Source: Marsupella aquatica (taxonomy: Eukaryota; Marchantiophyta). From it: DNA of 64,000 nt. Below are positions 34,697 to 46,375 of the stretch, one piece after another. The first letter of the stretch is position 1; the number at the start of each line of letters is the position of its first letter. Below the pieces are notes generated by a model. The model made no database searches and had not been told where the DNA came from. It worked only from the letters and a program-made list of their open reading frames with translations. Where the stretch lies: positions 2,666,001-2,730,000 of the forward strand of contig OZ316891.1 of assembly GCA_973895155.1 (NCBI GenBank), read 5' to 3'. A program made the position numbers and the translations under genes.

Positions 34697-37600
34697 ATGG
34701 CAGGGTTTCGCCGAGCAGAGCAGCTTCTTCTGCTCGTGTTCGTAGTCGCTTGCAATGCCGTTCTCGCGGCCGGATCGCTTCGGCCGCTCAGTGAGGCCGA
34801 CAAAGAATCCGCGAAGCAGCTCTTCATTGCGCAACAGGACGGATCGTATGGAAGGTACTTTTCGTTGCCCGCCCCTGCGCATTTCTTGTGAAATTCTAGT
34901 TTTGGCTAGAGTGGATGATGATGACGGAGGGTTTAGGCGAGTTCTTATGCTTGTGAACCAACCGATGATGAAGCAGCTTGAAGGAATCGTACCTAGCCGT
35001 GCGGTCGCTGCAAGCACTCGGCAGTGCGGACTATGATGCAGCTAAAATCGCACAATTCGTTCATGGGTCTCTTACCGCATCGTCCCCCGAAATTAAGGAT
35101 ATTTTCTATGGACTGAGAACTATCGAGCTTCTTCATAGCGGTAGAGAAGGAGCAGCTGTGGGTGCGGTGAGTGGCCTAATCTCGACTGCATCTTGTTCTT
35201 CAAACATCCTCAGAATGCAGAAAAAGTCCCTCCGAATTTGGGATATTTGATTTACCTTGTGGGATCACTCATTTCGACGATTCAAGATAGCTTTTAGGTT
35301 TAAAATTTCTGTAAATACGTTGATCTGGTTTGATTGGAAAACAAGGTTCAGATTGTGAATGTTGTGAAGCTGTAAATTGCAGGCTGTGGCCCCCAAGGTT
35401 CTGGCTTCTATAAATGAGAGCAAGTCTCTCGTGGATCTCTACTTTTCAGTCGGTGCACTGGCAACCATAAAGGTGCTCATTCATACATCCTTTCAAATGC
35501 AAACATAACTGTTTGCAAGGAATGCTATTTCTTGTCTTTGGGTGCCAAGATCTATCCCTAACTTTCGTTGATGGAAGCAGATGTCTCTCTACATTTGCTC
35601 AGGAATTGATATGTCGTAGTCATCGGTAATACATGTGGTGGGGTCGCGTTTAGTTTTGGTCAAGCTCAGTGAATATCACGTCAGATTGACATTACAGCTA
35701 TCTTGAATTCTTTGCGTTCCTGAATATTACAAAAAGCTTGAGTAGTTCATCAAGAAGGATCATGATCATCACCCATGCTCTGAGTTTGTTGCCAAAAGAG
35801 TTTCTTTTCGGTTCAGCTGAGCTTCTGAATCAAATTTTGTCGCGTAGCCTAATGAGGTACCTCTAAAGTTCTAGGCTAATTTTCAGAACTGCAACTAAAT
35901 GGGTAATTATGAACAGAAGCATCATTGGAGTGAGGATGCACATCACAGTTTTGCACCAGCAGTGACAGGCGTTCTTGCACAAATCAAGGTAACACTGTAC
36001 CCTAATCTTTTTTTTGTCAAGTCAAGTCAATTCTGAGCTTAGTTTGGTTAGATTATTCTGACGTCTGTATCTCGCTGAAGTTTATAGAGACTTTTATTCT
36101 TTGCTCTTTGCTCACTGGCCTTCTTCAAGATCATTGGTAGCGATTGATGGGCTATTCGTTTATCTATTGCTCCTTTGTCAGAAGTACATTCCATGGTTTT
36201 AATTTGTGACTCTTTTGAACCTGGGTTCAAATTTGCGCTCCTCTGCAGGCACTCAGTGTCAATGATGGGACATGGCGATATGCTGAAGATGATTCAGAGT
36301 CAAGTGCTAAAGCTGCTGGTATTCCTCCCAATTTTGAGTATTTCTTCGCATATTCTGAACAATAGTACAAGGACACTCCTGAATGTCCTCTTCTATGGCT
36401 ACTGCTCTGCTTTTTGTGTCGACAGTTGATTCGACAATGAGCGTTGGGACGGGGTGACCTTCTAAGAAACTTCTCTTGTTTTATGTAGGATATGCCTTTG
36501 ATATCACTGCGGGAGTCATTGAGATTGCTGGCCTGGAGGGATTCAAGTCAGAGGTTAGTTTTTCACTTTTTTTGAACTTCTGGATACCTGCCAATTGAAG
36601 TTTTGTGAAAGGGGCTATTTGGTCATAGATAGCATATCCGCCCATGGGAGATGGCAACGTGTTTTTGCGCGATTAGGTAGCTGTCTGTCTATCTGAGGAG
36701 TCGGCACAATTTGGACTGTAGACTCGTTGTCCATGTCATTTTTTGACGCGTCTCAGCAAGAAAATTGTTAATAACAAAGGCACGCTCATGTTCTATGACC
36801 TGGAAAGATATTTTAATGATGTACAACATGGCAGTCAGAAATTGTCTATATGCCGGGAGTCCCCATTTACCCTGATTTTTTTTTTAATCTATGATCTTAC
36901 TAGCATCTTGCATGGTTATTGTTCCAGTCTAGTTTGTGAAAGAAGATAAAATGCTTTCTTCCTGCATTTGAGAACTGAAAACATTACATACGATCGAGCT
37001 TCGTGGTCGCAATTCATATTTCTTGCATCGAGGTCTTACAGTTGTATCCCTGTTTGGATAAGCTAGGAAGCTGAGAAGAAGCTGTTATCTCTACTCATCT
37101 TTGTGATTAACTGATATCCAACAGATCCGTTCCGTAAAAGCTGCGGTTGGGAAACTCTTTGACAACATTGAGCTTTACGGTGAGTTCACGGTTCTGGATC
37201 GACCCCATTCTCATCTCTTTTCAATCACACAAGGCCGTTCTCAGCATCGACTAGCAGTCAATGCTGTGTGCGGCCCTGTTCGGTGAATTGGTTTCTAGGT
37301 AAAACTGATGGGGCTCACGCAAAAACTAAATCGGATATGTGAATTTGTTTGCAGAAGATGGAGCTCAATACTTTGACGAAAGCAAAGCAGACAAAGTCTC
37401 AGGGGGTGGAGGGGCACTCGCTGCGTCAGCATTGGTCCTTCGTGGAGTTTCTGCTCTTGCGTGTGTTCTCCCTGATGGGCTCAAGGTAATTTTGAGCAAC
37501 ACTTAGAAAATTTTGTACCAAGCAAGTTTTATGTTGAGGCTAGAGTTTTGTTGAAGTCGGGACAAGTAATTTGTTTCTCCAAATTACAGTTTTTGAATTG

Positions 37601-40600
37601 ACCGTCGGAATATTTGAACAATGAAAGTTTACCAACTCCCAACCCCCTTCTCCGGCCCCGTTCTTCTCTTTTGCGTCCGCTTTCCAAGAAGTGTGCTTTA
37701 ATCACTGAATGTAGGTTACCAGAGACTCAGTGTGCCTTGTCTCACTCCTAATTGCTTGCAGACAATGTCGCTTTTGGGAAAATGTTGAGAAAGGTCAATC
37801 AGTTTGAGCAATGATAGGAGAGACTAAACAAATCAAAATCGGACTTGAATTGTTTTTTGACGCCGCTTGTATATCCACTGCAGGTTAAGGATGAGAAAAT
37901 TTTTGGCCTTGCAAGCTTCTTCTTGAGCATCAGTACAGCTGGCAGTACCACAGAGGCGTATTATCAATTGGATGCCTTGAGCATACTAGAGGACAACAGG
38001 TAGTTCTTTATCCACGAAGTTGAGCCCTGTTTGTGGTTGATTAATGGGCGCATGTATGAGTCTACTTGTTTTATAATAGTTTGTTTGGATGCGAGTACAT
38101 TAGTATGGCAGGAATCAGGAAGACGAGCTCAATGATACGTGCTTAATCTGTTGTTCCCTATTCCAGAGCTCACTTATTCGTTGCTCTAATTATTTCAGAT
38201 TGCTAGTTCCTCTTGCCGTCTACCTGCCAACTTCTGTGCTATCCCAAACATCAAATGACCAGCTAGAGGTATGACTCAACAAGTATTGACAAGGTGGACG
38301 AAATAACTAGGGTCGGATTGAAAGTCCGGGATCCAGTGTCTTGACAATATTTTTGACATTAGCATCGAGGGGGAGGTAGACCAGACCTGTCTTTTAATGA
38401 TTGTAGCTGTAGAAGAGTGGGTTGGTACAAGTTTGAGCAACTTATTGTCAGACAACATGTGAACATGGTTCTAAGAGTAAAATGTCTGCTCCAATCTTTT
38501 CTGATCTATGTCTCAAACAAAAAGCACGGAGCTGTTGGACCGTGTCTTTTTTCATTGTGCTCAGGGTAGATAAATTCTAGAGGAGCAGATAGAAGTCGAG
38601 CAATGGCCATGTGGTGTCCTGTCGATGGGCGAGAAGTAGCATTTGCTTCGATTACGATCTCTTATTTCAAGTGTTGTGGTCGTTTCTTAGGTTGCTGTCT
38701 CAACAGTTCTCGGATCTCCCGCCCCAGAGGTAGTAGTGTGTCTTATCAGTGCAAATAAACCCGGAAATGAAGATTCTCCCATCTTAATTGATCAGGTAAG
38801 GTGGTTTCTTCAAGCATATTCAACCTACTTGTATTTTCGTCCCGTGCGTCAATTTTTTACTTTTTGACAATCTTGGTTCTAGTTAAGAGAATTGTTTGAT
38901 CTGCCTGCTACCTTACCAATCCGCTCAACGAATACAGGAACTGCAGGCAGCTGAGAGTGGTTACAAGTATAGTCTCGACTTCCTGTCCAAGATCACAGAT
39001 CTTGGCAAGTACGATCTGAAATTGGAAGTAAGTCCATGGGAAGCTGCGACTGTGCCATTTGTGGAACATGCAGAGGACGTTTGCAAAAGTTTTATTTTGT
39101 TTTTCAATCATGTTGAAGTGATAGAGAAGATTGGAAAAGAATTCGGTGGTTTCCTAGATAGAAGGTGGAGATGTAGACAAACTACAGTAAACATTGTGTC
39201 TATCCTGTCGTGCAGGTGAAGCCTGTGTCGGCTGAGCTTGCATACAAGTATTCAGCTGGAGGACTTACTGTACCTCACATTGTCGTGACGGGAGTAGTCT
39301 CGGTTTCCAATGTTGAGCTCGCTGTGCTGGACAGTGACACCGGAACCCCTGAATCTGTCAGCTCGTAAGTCTCAGCCTGATGTAGTGAAATAATTTTGCA
39401 TCGCGATAAGAGGGGAAATTGAAGGAAAAAATGTTGATGGCTTGTTTTGTGCAGCACTCACTAAGATTAGACCCCGGTGCAGGTTAAGCTTGTCGAATAA
39501 GGAAACTGCTCAACTCGGTGCGAATCATTTACAAAAATTGCAACTTTCATTTGAGCTTACCTCACCACTAGGAGGTGTATATCGCCCGCAGCAGGTTGGT
39601 GTCGTTTGCGGAGTTCCATCCATCTTCTTTACAATAACTGCAATTTTGAGTCACTGTTGTGTGTAACACTAGATCTTTGTGTATGCACTTCGTACGTTAA
39701 CTGCCGTGTTGTTTTATTGGTCAGGTTTTTTTCAAGTTAAGGCATGAGCGTGGGGTGGAGCATCTTTATCTGGTCAAGGCCTCTGATAAAGTTTTTGAGC
39801 TGAATTTGGTACGACCTCATTTTTATTAGAACAGGAATGTAATGTCAGATTGTCACATCGTAGATATTGAAGTAAGCTGTGCGCAAGTCTGTAATGACTT
39901 GGTCGAAGATTACTACCGGATTTGTAGTCGTGATGGTTTCCTAGTAGGGACAAATTTGGATGATTAAAGCATCGGTTGCTCCTGCAAATTTGGAAAGATG
40001 GCTTTTTAGTGCTGAGAATGCAGCGATTTTGCTTTGCAATGGGTTCTGACGTATGATATAAATCCCAGGCCCTTCTGCATTGTATCTTAATGGGTTGCTC
40101 GTTTTGCAGGATTTTCTCGGGCTCGTGGAAAAGCTTTACTACCTATCTGGGACATATACTTTTGAGCTCATCGTTGGGGACTTAACAATGGTAGGGGCAT
40201 CACAATCACACTCTGATGCTGGACTCCATGTTACGTTTACTGGAACAGATGTTTGTTCTATTTCTTCTTTCGGATGAAAATAGTATATTCTGATTCTTAT
40301 GTTGGAATTATGTCAGACACGCGAAGGGGTTAAGTGAGATCTTTGCCAGAGGATTTGATCATTTGTCGGCCGTTATTGGTGCCTTGTACAGGAAAATTCG
40401 TTCATATGGGACTTGGGCAGTCTTGATCTTGATTTGCCTGATCCTCCAGAAGGCTCAAAGCCTGCACCCATAGTAGCAGATTCCCCAATTTTTCAACCTA
40501 AGGCTGAGATAGCTCATATTTTCCGAGTACCAGAAGCGCGCCCTGGTGCAGAGCTTTCATATACGTTCCTCGTCTTGACACTACTGCCTCTGGTTGGCTT

Positions 40601-41143
40601 CTTTGTTGGGGTAAGCACTATGTTTTTAAGTTATGGCGAGAATATTGTAGCAGTTTGAGACCATTTTTCTGCCTGCCTAGCTTGTAATCTTGGAATGTAT
40701 ACTTGGAATCCACCCAATTATGTGATCTGGTGTTGTTTTTGAGACGTACTTGAATCTGATTCGTTGCTTGCATGTGACTAGCTTTTCTTTATCGGTGCCA
40801 ATGTCAAGTACTTTCCAACTTCCGGGTTCCACCTACTAGCGGCAGTGGGCTTTCATGTCGGCATCGCAGCTATTCTAGCACTCTATTTCCTTTTTTGGCT
40901 TAAGGTTGGTCTTGCTTCCTTCCCGTCTTTTGTACTTACAACAGATTGCTCTCAAAGCATACGATTGCTTGCTGACATAAAAATGCATGTTCAGAAAGTC
41001 CTGACGGTTGTTTCCATGTTTTGCAGTTCAATCTTTTCACTACCTTGAAAGGTCTGGGATTCCTGGGTCTTTTCACCAGCGTAACAGGCCACTACATTTT
41101 GTCATACCTGGCAGATCTTTCTTCCAAGGTTAAAACGGCTTAG
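34697..41143 (+). CDS. RPN2: Ribophorin II (RPN2/SWP1), oligosaccharyltransferase subunit
   Basis: Nineteen exons: 34697-34854, 34977-35166, 35383-35472, 35917-35988, 36249-36318, 36489-36553, 37125-37179, 37355-37485, 37884-37999, 38199-38268, 38691-38795, 38938-39027, 39216-39364, 39483-39594, 39725-39808, 40110-40190, 40392-40610, 40782-40904 and 41027-41143 (stop TAG). They sum to 2097 nt, 698 aa, with every junction GT-AG and in frame. Residues 1-25 are a signal peptide (hydrophobic LLLLVFVVACNAVLAA). The lumenal part carries SLKESYLAVRSLQALG and FYGLRTIELL; GDLTMENSF at the exon 16/17 join is the conserved ribophorin II segment. Three transmembrane helices end the protein: SYTFLVLTLLPLVGFFVG, the VGFHVGIAAILALYFLFWLK stretch and the LGFLGLFTSVTGHYILSYL stretch. 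It is an ER-membrane subunit of the complex that transfers the N-glycan to nascent proteins. Length matches plant homologues (about 690 aa). Confidence 0.97.
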
Positions 41144-44100
41144 GTCGGGCTATGTGTAGCCCTAAGGTTGTTAGGACACAGATGTCTTGACATTGACCTC
41201 GTTTAGATGTGGTCAAGAATGAGTGTACGACTTTACTGTCAGCGAAATGAGATCACTGAGGCACAGTTTGATGTTTTCTGAGTTTTGGCATGTATTTAGG
41301 ATTGATTACTTCTGCTGCCTCGCGTTTAAAGAAAGGATGGAACAGCTGTGTTCAAGGCGTGCTTGATTACTGTTAACAGTGGATAATAGTTCTGGAGTTG
41401 ATTGATAATTTTGAAAACTCAGGAGGCCAACAAAAATAAAAATGAGCAAATATCTGCATGAAAGGGTGAATTTTATGATGTACGAGTATGAAGATTGCAC
41501 GACATTTGAATGAGAACTAATTGAGCTGATCGATCAATAATTGACTTCAAAAAATTATGTGCCAAGATGAGAATCCAACGAAATGAGTGGAAAGTCAATC
41601 AAGCTAATGGGTAATGATATCTTCACTGTCTCAGTGTAATGAAATTTTGGAACCAAGGAAATAACAAATCTCTCAATAAGAACCCAATCATATAATCGAC
41701 CAACAAAATAAATGTGACCACATCGGACAGGTTTTAATCAGATTGTATCTACTGTCCTAAGATGCATTGTTTGGGATATATTCACTCTCTATGTGTTGGG
41801 TTGGCAGGTCCTTTTGGGGTTTCACTTGGGATTCTCCCCTTATTAGGAATCTCAAACCAGCTGCCTGTTTTTCTTGGTCATCAGTGCAAATTTGTGTCAG
41901 TGAATGATTGACCAAGAAAAAACAACTTTGAGGCAAACCCAGCCCAAATCAGTGCACTTAGCCCAACTTGGTTGGTTCGGACAAACTTAGCTTGACTTGG
42001 CAAACTTAGCCCAAGGGGTGTTTGGTTTGAGTTGGGTCACATCACCCTTCCATGTCACCATGAATTTTTTAGAAGACACCGATGATTCTTGAAGGGCACC
42101 TATCGGTATGCAAGATCCAATTTTTTCTGGAGACCCCACTATAGAGACCACCCAAATTAATGATGGTCGAGATACGGCACATACTTTACCCACAGCTGGA
42201 TTAAGATGCCCTTTTGGGCCTTCTTCATGTAGGATCCAGGAACTTAGTTTTGGTGCTTTTTGGTCTTGGCAGTGTTCTACAAAAAAAAAAACTCCCTACA
42301 TATAAGTAGACTGAAAACTGAAATAGATTGTACAATTTTGGCCGTCCTAAGGACATTCCACAACTCCTTGAATGGCCGTCATTAGTTTTATTCTCAACAA
42401 TCTTCTAGTCTAGAAATCTACTAGGTACAGGGTCCCAAAGACTAATTTTTGGAATTCTTAAGAATCTGCAAAATGGAAGTGAAGGACAGTTTCATTCAGA
42501 TATATTAGCTTTTTAAAAGCACAAAACTGGAAATGGAAAATCCCGGATGGCCTGAGGGGTTTGATGTGAAGCCTGGATGGATTTTCCTAAGCTCTAATGG
42601 ACTGGCGCAGAATATGTATAAAAAACTTTTGTAGCATCTTTTACAGTCGTGAATAAAATGTGACCTGTAAACTGGCTCCTTATTGTTTGCAGTCGGTTGC
42701 AATTAGTTTACCCTGTGGAAGCCACTACTCATGGTTCACCCATACATTGTGCAAAAAGCTCTATATGTTTTCATTTAAAATTATAGCTCAATACGGTAAG
42801 TCAGTTCTCTAGGCCTCAATGATTAATTGCTGTTTCACATAAAACTCTTAGAATATTACTTTAATATGCATTGCAATTTTTTTCCAAGTTCCACAAACAC
42901 TACCTAAAATATTTTCCCAGATATTCAACTTTTCAGCAAATGATTATTTTTGCACTAACCTGATTGTCCCAACTGTGATGTCGTTTCTAATGTCCACCAA
43001 ACTGTGGCAAGTCCATGCCACTAGCTTCACATTCATAACATCTTCCTGCAAAGACATTTATGCTTGGGGGTTGTTCTATTCAAATAGAAAGCCTTGGGCA
43101 ATATCGAGTTTGGCCCCACTGAGATTGGAACTCTGCAAAACAGCATATTGTGTGAATTTTTACAGGGGCTAGTGTTCGAGTTCAAGCTTTCTAAGTGTAC
43201 AATGTCGACAGATTCCTGCACGGTTTGCTCCAAAGACAAAGTCTGGATAAGATGGACAAGGAAATAAAGTGCACACCAGGTGGAGAAGCCTTCCAAATTA
43301 CTATTCTTGTAACTAGAAATGCCTGTGAGCGTATTGTCCCATTGTGGCTTATTACTAATGTAACTCATTAATTTTTCCAGGATAAAGCTAACCCTAAACC
43401 CTAAACTTGTTAGGCTAGTGATTAAGATAGTGCGATTATGTCATCCAAAAATGATTGTTTCAGAATTAATTGTCCTCTTACAATGATTCGAATAATTCAG
43501 CGTGCTTATGATTTTTCCTCGTTTCTCTGAAATGCACAGAATAAATAATGAACTGCTGAGACATTAATTTGAAGTAAATTTTGCAGTGTACTTGCGCTTA
43601 TCCTAATGGCCTGGCAGTGGACTCTCAGTAGTCCAGTAGCGACAAAAACCACGAAACATTTAAATGGATTTGAAAGTTTTCATCAAAGATAATCCTTTAT
43701 ATCAATTTGCAGTACACCCAAGGTCATCAAATTAATTGCAATGCTGTACCGACCCCATAATAAAGAATCCTGACAACGGTTTAAGAGAGATTACCACACG
43801 CAGTTTTAGATGTACTGTGTCTTCAAGTGTTCAACGTTAATTTTCTAATTCCAAAGGATAATATTTATATTCTCGATATTCTTCAGAAGGTTTGCATTTA
43901 AATGACTTTTTTGTGGGTTTGAGTTGTGTTGTAGCACAAGTTAGAGCTTGGATGGAGTAGTCATTCTAGATGTGAAAGAGGAGATCTTAATATGTGTGGG
44001 TCCACTTTTAATGCAAATGACTTAAAATAGGAATGGACCAAGGGGTCAGAAAAAGAGACCTCTCACAGAGGTGGTCTAGAAAAATCTAGGACAAAAGAGT

Positions 44101-44339
44101 GAACCACATAAGCAAAAATTGGGCCCCACCCAATTCCATGTAGGATCGATAACAGGTTAGGTTGAAAGTGCCCCCCACATTTTGTAAAGTGAACAGCAGC
44201 AGTTCTCCCCAATGGATGGCCCTGATCAGATCCAGAGACCACACAAGTGGAAACTACCCCCAATGTCTTGTAAAGCCACCCTTATACCCACTTTGGGGAT
44301 TCTCGGGATTTTTGTCTCTTTGACTTTTACTGGAGCTTC
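41144..44339. other. 3' UTR of RPN2 and intergenic DNA
   Basis: Very AT-rich after about 41.3 kb. No exon with family resemblance. A short interstitial telomere-like motif lies at 43389-43406. Confidence 0.5.
43389..43406 (+). repeat. Short telomere-like motif (CCCTAAA)
   Basis: The text aaccctaaaccctaaact carries two full CCCTAAA units plus part of a third, the plant telomere type. It is too short to be an old telomere and may be a telo-box or a chance match. Confidence 0.55.
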
Positions 44340-44465
44340 CCTTGTTTTCCCCACTTAATTGGGTTTCTGCCTTAGGGATCCTTTTTGGTCTTCTTGGGTT
44401 TGAATTTGTTTTCCTCACTTCATCAGGTCTCTTGCCTTTGGAATGCTACCTCCCAAAGGCAGACA
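44340..44465. repeat. Relative of the 7.1/11.9 kb dispersed repeat
   Basis: ttttccccacttaattgggt, ttctgccttagggatcctt, then tttcctcacttcatcaggtc and tcttgcctttggaatgctac: two tandem degenerate units. The order matches ttcaatgggctgctttgcca plus ttgggatcct at 11960-11990. Confidence 0.5.
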
Positions 44466-46112
44466 GTGTATTGCACTTGATGCTGTTCACTTTATGATGT
44501 CCAGTTGGTAGGCAAACTTGCCTCAAAATCCAATTGCCTGGCTATTTCACTTATGTTCAATAACACTTCCATTCAACATTACTTACTATTGACAGTATTG
44601 TGCACTTCCACTCAACATTACATACTATTGTGCAGCACATGGACATTGGACTGGTATAAGGACTAGTAAACAATAATGTACATAGCTGGGATAATAGAGA
44701 GAACAACACTAGCAAGTGGGGAGGAATTCCAAACTGAGCCAGTAGCCAAAGAGCAGTCATAGAAGAAATTAGTTCAGTCTTCATGTAACCAAATGACTCT
44801 ATTCATGGGCTTGGTAGATTGTAACTTCATTGGGGGCATAACTTGTGGGGCCAAACTCACATATTGGTGAATCGTGTATGTTGTGGGAGCGAGGTCTATA
44901 TTCAGCATAGCACAAGCAGGGCCGTCAGAATAAGTGTTCTGAACCAGTCACTCAATGATCTCATGAAAGATGCTAGCCATTAATTTTAACTACATGTGGA
45001 AGCAAATGGGGAAGATATCTAGAGGTCAATCATTCTGAAACAGCTCATATATACTTTTGGTTTATGAAAGGCATTGTGTCCATTTGTTCATACTTCATAG
45101 GGCCAGTTCCACAATCAGATGATTGACTTTATCTCCGTGTGCTCACCAAAGAACTGGCAGTGTACTAGTGTAGACAGATTTGCAACAAGTCACTGCTTCG
45201 CCAATAAATTCCTCGGTACAAAAGTACTGTTTGTACTGTGCTTTCCAAATCCTATCCAGCAGTGACATTCATCGATGCCTTACAAAACAATTCATTCTAT
45301 TCATCTATTGTATGATTTTCCTTCCTGTGTGTACCCTCATAATATCACCATAAATTCTTCACCTGTAAAAGCGGCTTTGGAAGAGCAAAAGGTTAGCTTT
45401 TAGAGAAAAAGTAGAGGTTGGGAATAGTAATATGGACCATCTTGATTGCTGTCAGAAAACACTTGTATTTTTAGATGTCCTTGGCATTAGTTTGGAGAAA
45501 TGCGCTTGGTGGGTCCTTGAGAGTGAAAAACATCCTTGGTGGGGTCACACTTTTGGAGTTTTTACTTGGTGGATCTTCAGTTGACTATACAATATAATAA
45601 TCGATAGTTTCTCTGTGCAATCAATGGAGACCAACTTCATGCATGCTTCGAGTAAGCAGATCGTCCTTTTTGTTGTTCTATCTCCACTAGTCTAGAGCAC
45701 AAACATGAAGGACAATAGGAACTTGTTAGCCGCAACCGTAGTCCTACTGGAACCCAAAGCCCGCCATGAAGAGTAGTTAGGGCGGAAAAAACATGGGTGA
45801 GGGTGAAAATTTACAGAGTTATCAAAAACAATATTGATTTAAATTTAAAGTTATTTCCTATTGGATGTAGCTTGAGTGGTTTCCTCCTTGTTCAAGATTC
45901 TGGCTGGGAGCCATTAGGTCTGTGGTAAAAACCCACATAGAAGACATCTGAATTTTGGGCAGCCAGCTGTTCTTTCTGAATTTTTTCCTTTGTATGTGTG
46001 TACAAGGTTATGAGACATTACCCCTGGGTAAAGTCAGTGAACCCTTGGGCCAGCCTGGCCTGGGGATTATGAAATTTGAATGAGAAATAGAATAAAGTCC
46101 TGATCAGACTTT
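44466..46112. other. Intergenic DNA, no gene seen
   Basis: AT-rich, no conserved exon. Short duplicated words such as cacttccattcaacatta/cacttccactcaacatta (44563, 44605) and cttggtggg (about 45500-45560) indicate decayed repeats. Confidence 0.45.
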
Positions 46113-46375
46113 CCTATGTAAAACTGAACTAAATGCTGTGTAAAGGTTCACTGTTCACTCAGGCTTTACTCTCCATAACTCATGCCCACTTGGGGTTTTC
46201 CTATGTAAAACTGAACTAAATGCTAAATGCTGTGTAAAGGTTCACTGTTCACTCAGGCTTTACTCTCCATAACTCATGCCCACTTGGGGTTTTCCTATGT
46301 AAAACTGAACTAAATGCTCTGGAAAAGTTCACTCAGGCTTTAGGCTCCATAACTCATGCCCACTTGGGAATAATG
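46113..46375. repeat. Tandem repeat, three units of about 87-94 bp
   Basis: Units start cctatgtaaaactgaactaa at 46113, 46200 and 46294 and end aactcatgcccacttgggg. Units 1 and 2 are nearly identical except for a ctaaatg slippage. Unit 3 has lost part of the middle. Confidence 0.92.

Noticed and set aside
40191-40277. Extension of ribophorin II exon 16 past 40190
   Set aside because: The frame stays open for 28 codons to a stop, but joining at 40190/40392 restores the conserved TMENSF segment, so this is intron.
43389-43406. Interstitial telomere
   Set aside because: Only about two and a half units; too short to call a telomere relic.
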